DNA of 7,783 nucleotides from Rhodospirillales bacterium. Its GTDB lineage: Bacteria > Pseudomonadota > Alphaproteobacteria > Acetobacterales > Acetobacteraceae. The stretch spans positions 1 to 7,783 of the forward strand of contig JAGWZS010000084.1 of the NCBI GenBank assembly GCA_018971905.1, written 5' to 3'. The position numbers and the translations under genes are program-made. How positions within the stretch are numbered: the stretch's first letter is position 1; every line of letters starts with the position of its first letter. This document shows, in pieces, positions 6,000 through 7,783 of the stretch. The notes below the pieces were generated by a model. That model searched no databases. It saw only the letters and a list, made by a program, of their open reading frames with translations, and was not told the DNA's origin.

Positions 6000-6509
6000 T
6001 TATGCTTCGCCCGCACATTCAAGCATAGCGGCATCCAACGCCTCATTAGCCCCCTTTCCACCCCAAAGCACGAATTGAAACGCAGGAAAAAACCGCTCAC
6101 ATTCAGTTACTGCGATGTCGATTAAATCTTCGATCGATTCGGCCGCCGCCGTTGGGGCGCCACGTAAAAGCATGGCATGACGGTAGACCGGCATACCCGT
6201 GTCTTCATCCATGCCAAAATGCCCGATCCAAAGTCTTTCATTGGCCTTGGCAAGCAGCTCGTAAAGTGCCGCACGCTGCTTGACGGGCGCCTTCATGTCG
6301 AAGGCAGCCGTAAAATGCATAACGGAAATCTCATCCGACCAGCAGAAATAAAGACCGTAATCGCACCATTTGCCTTGAGCCTCTGCCGCAAGCTCAAATT
6401 CAGAGCGGCGGTCGAACGCCCACTCATTTGCCACAACAACCTGCTCTACGAGGTCAAGCGGGTTTGGACTAGTGGTTACGTCATCCTCGACGCGGGCCAA
6501 ACTGGGCAT
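6000..6509 (-). CDS. YbjN-domain protein
   Basis: This 169-residue protein belongs to the YbjN (formerly DUF1790) group, related in fold to type III secretion chaperone-like proteins; its biochemical role is not established. Recognisable parts are NPLDLVEQVVVANEWAFDR (16-34), the strand pair WCDYGLYFCWSDEISVMHF (48-66), a helix with RAALYELLAKANERLWIGHF (79-98), and the C-terminal region around IEDLIDIAVTECERFFPAFQ (126-145). No signal peptide or membrane segment is present, so it should be cytosolic. The start is well supported: AAGGAGG (complement of 6518-6524) lies 8 nt before the ATG. It is the first gene of the minus-strand run with proC and prs; a ybjN gene beside proC is a recurrent alphaproteobacterial arrangement as far as I recall. 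Confidence 0.85.
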   Translation of the reverse strand: MPSLARVEDDVTTSPNPLDLVEQVVVANEWAFDRRSEFELAAEAQGKWCDYGLYFCWSDEISVMHFTAAFDMKAPVKQRAALYELLAKANERLWIGHFGMDEDTGMPVYRHAMLLRGAPTAAAESIEDLIDIAVTECERFFPAFQFVLWGGKGANEALDAAMLECAGEA

Positions 6510-6724
6510 TCAAGGGGCCTCCTTGTTACCAAAATTTGGGTAAGACGGCTCTGGCCTCCCGGGCAGCGTTTCTCCCCACGAATCGGATTTTATTCGTTTT
6601 TGTGCAATGCGTATATCAATATTCCGCGTTACATAATGTTTCTTGAGAGGCAACACAGGCAGACGCCGATAGATTTTTGGAAGATGTCCCCTCATATATG
6701 TTCCAGCACCTCAAGGACTTTTAA
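6510..6724. promoter_or_regulatory. Divergent control region between ybjN-like and TPR genes
   Basis: This 215-bp gap must hold promoters for both divergent genes. Candidates are weak. For the TPR gene, TTGAGA (6643-6648, 5 of 6 at -35) has only poor -10 matches around 6668-6675. For the ybjN-like gene, the complement of 6614-6619 reads TTGATA, with AATAAA-like sequence (complement of 6589-6594) 19 bp on. The strong ybjN-like ribosome binding site is the complement of 6518-6524; AAGGA for the TPR gene is at 6713-6717. I see no convincing operator or RNA gene here. Confidence 0.4.
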
Positions 6725-7501
6725 ATGAATACTCGCCCCCTTCTGTTTTTGTGCCTGGCTAGCAGCCTTTTATTGGCAACCACTTTCCCGGCTTTTGCCC
6801 AGAATGCCGAACCCAGCCCGCAGCAAATGCAAGCCTTGATTAATAACGGCCTGAGCGGCCAGGCTATTGAGCAGTTGAACGGTGTATTAAATCAACACCC
6901 CGATAGCGCCACCGCTTGGTTTCTGATGGCCGAGGCACAGGACGCACAAGGCAACGAAACCGCCGCCGCACAAGCTCTCGCTAAGGCCGACCAATACGCT
7001 CCCGGCTTACCTTTTGCCGATCCGCAAAAAGCTGCCGCGCTGCGGGCGCATATTGACGGTGGAATTACATCGCCCACTACAGGGGCAAGGCATTCTCACG
7101 GCATTAGCCCAGTGCTGCTGGTTATCGGCGGCTTAATCTTGCTTTTTGTACTGCTTCGTCTCTTTTCCGGCGTTCGCCGCCAGCAGGTTTATCGCACTTA
7201 TCCGGGAAATCCCAATTCACCCTACGGCGTCTACCCACCGGGCGGACCAAATCCATATGGCCCTGGCGGCTATGGCCCCATGGGAGGAGGATTGGGCAGC
7301 TCAATCATTTCTGGCCTTGCCGCAGGCGCTGGTTTTGCCGCTGGTGAACGAATCCTAGATGGTATGATGGGCGGGTACGATGCACAGGGCGCACAACCAC
7401 AGCAGGATTTTGCTCCAGATCGGGACGATGGGCTTCTCGGCAACCCAGGCTGGGACGATGGCAGCAATGTCGATGACGGCTTGAACAATAATAATTGGTA
7501 G
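6725..7501 (+). CDS. Secreted/membrane-anchored TPR protein of unknown function
   Basis: The 258-residue product is modular. Residues 1-25 are a clear signal peptide (hydrophobic core 5-20, likely cleavage after AFA at 23-25). Residues 31-93 form about two tetratricopeptide helix pairs; 61-93 fits the TPR consensus (AW at 64-65, G76, A81, P93). A single transmembrane helix spans about 127-147 and is followed by RR at 151-152, so the TPR part should face the periplasm and the rest the cytoplasm. Next come a Pro/Gly/Tyr-rich stretch (159-191), a glycine-zipper-like segment (191-217, with GLAAGAGFAAGE at 197-208), and an acidic Asp/Gly/Asn tail (229-258) ending in NNNNW. TPRs bind partner proteins, but the partner is unknown. 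The ATG has AAGGA 7 nt upstream. It ends facing enolase. I do not recognise a named family; similar multi-part proteins with GAG-rich C-termini occur in alphaproteobacteria. Confidence 0.85.
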   Translation: MNTRPLLFLCLASSLLLATTFPAFAQNAEPSPQQMQALINNGLSGQAIEQLNGVLNQHPDSATAWFLMAEAQDAQGNETAAAQALAKADQYAPGLPFADPQKAAALRAHIDGGITSPTTGARHSHGISPVLLVIGGLILLFVLLRLFSGVRRQQVYRTYPGNPNSPYGVYPPGGPNPYGPGGYGPMGGGLGSSIISGLAAGAGFAAGERILDGMMGGYDAQGAQPQQDFAPDRDDGLLGNPGWDDGSNVDDGLNNNNW

Positions 7502-7507
7502 AAATGA

Positions 7508-7527
7508 GTCGCCCCAAAGGGGGCGGC
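7508..7527 (+). terminator. GC-rich hairpin between the TPR gene and enolase
   Basis: CGCCCC (7510-7515) pairs with GGGGCG (7520-7525) around an AAAG loop; a U-G and a G-C pair (7508-7509 with 7526-7527) extend the plus-strand stem to 8 bp. It starts 7 nt after the TPR stop and lies between convergent genes. Downstream there is only CCTAAAACCGTTTT rather than an immediate T run, so it is a plausible but imperfect intrinsic terminator. On the minus strand the outer pair becomes a mismatch, so the fit is slightly better for the TPR transcript. Confidence 0.45.
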
Positions 7528-7539
7528 CCTAAAACCGTT

Positions 7540-7783
<244 letters not shown>

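Noticed and set aside
6510..6695. 61-residue minus-strand ORF just upstream of the ybjN-like gene, with its TGA touching that ATG
   Set aside because: Basic, low-information translation lying across the divergent promoter region, with no start signal. The TGAATG contact could suggest a leader peptide but nothing else supports it.
6177..6728. 183-residue plus-strand ORF antisense to the ybjN-like gene, ending at the TPR start
   Set aside because: Its first half is the complement of a conserved gene with a strong ribosome binding site, and the remainder is the control region. No domain is visible; the overlap with the TPR ATG looks accidental.

Overview
The window looks like a stretch of alphaproteobacterial chromosome. 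The gene set and protein wording (exonuclease III of the NFYVPAGGD type, LolA next to xth, YbjN next to proC, a second-type M17 aminopeptidase) point to Rhodospirillales, perhaps Acetobacteraceae; that placement is inference from recalled family features, not a search. Base composition is moderate, with an AT-rich gap around 1901-2169. I see no tRNA, rRNA, CRISPR array, transposase, integrase or phage gene, and no sign that the window is a mobile island.

Layout. (1) 1-1900: a cold-shock protein gene with a recognisable promoter, then an M17 leucyl aminopeptidase, both on +. At the extreme left there may be the start of a divergent minus-strand gene. (2) 1901-2193: an AT-rich gap with several inverted repeats, ending in a good sigma-70-like promoter. 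(3) 2194-4043 (+): a MarR-family regulator, lolA overlapping its 3' end, and xth (exonuclease III) close behind. (4) 4044-4153: a short convergent gap with a nested inverted repeat and a run of nine C. (5) 6509 down to 4154 (-): ybjN-like gene, proC and prs, same direction with gaps of about 50 nt, a likely operon. (6) 6510-6724: a divergent control region. (7) 6725-7501 (+): a secreted or membrane-anchored TPR protein of unknown function. (8) 7540-7783 (-): the C-terminal 80 residues of enolase, running off the right edge.

The named genes are mostly housekeeping: PRPP synthesis, the last step of proline synthesis, glycolysis, abasic-site repair, lipoprotein sorting and peptide turnover. I do not see a coherent new system. 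The items most worth a second look are the TPR-membrane protein, the MarR-lolA translational overlap, the nested repeat with its C tract between xth and prs, and the repeat-rich gap before marR.
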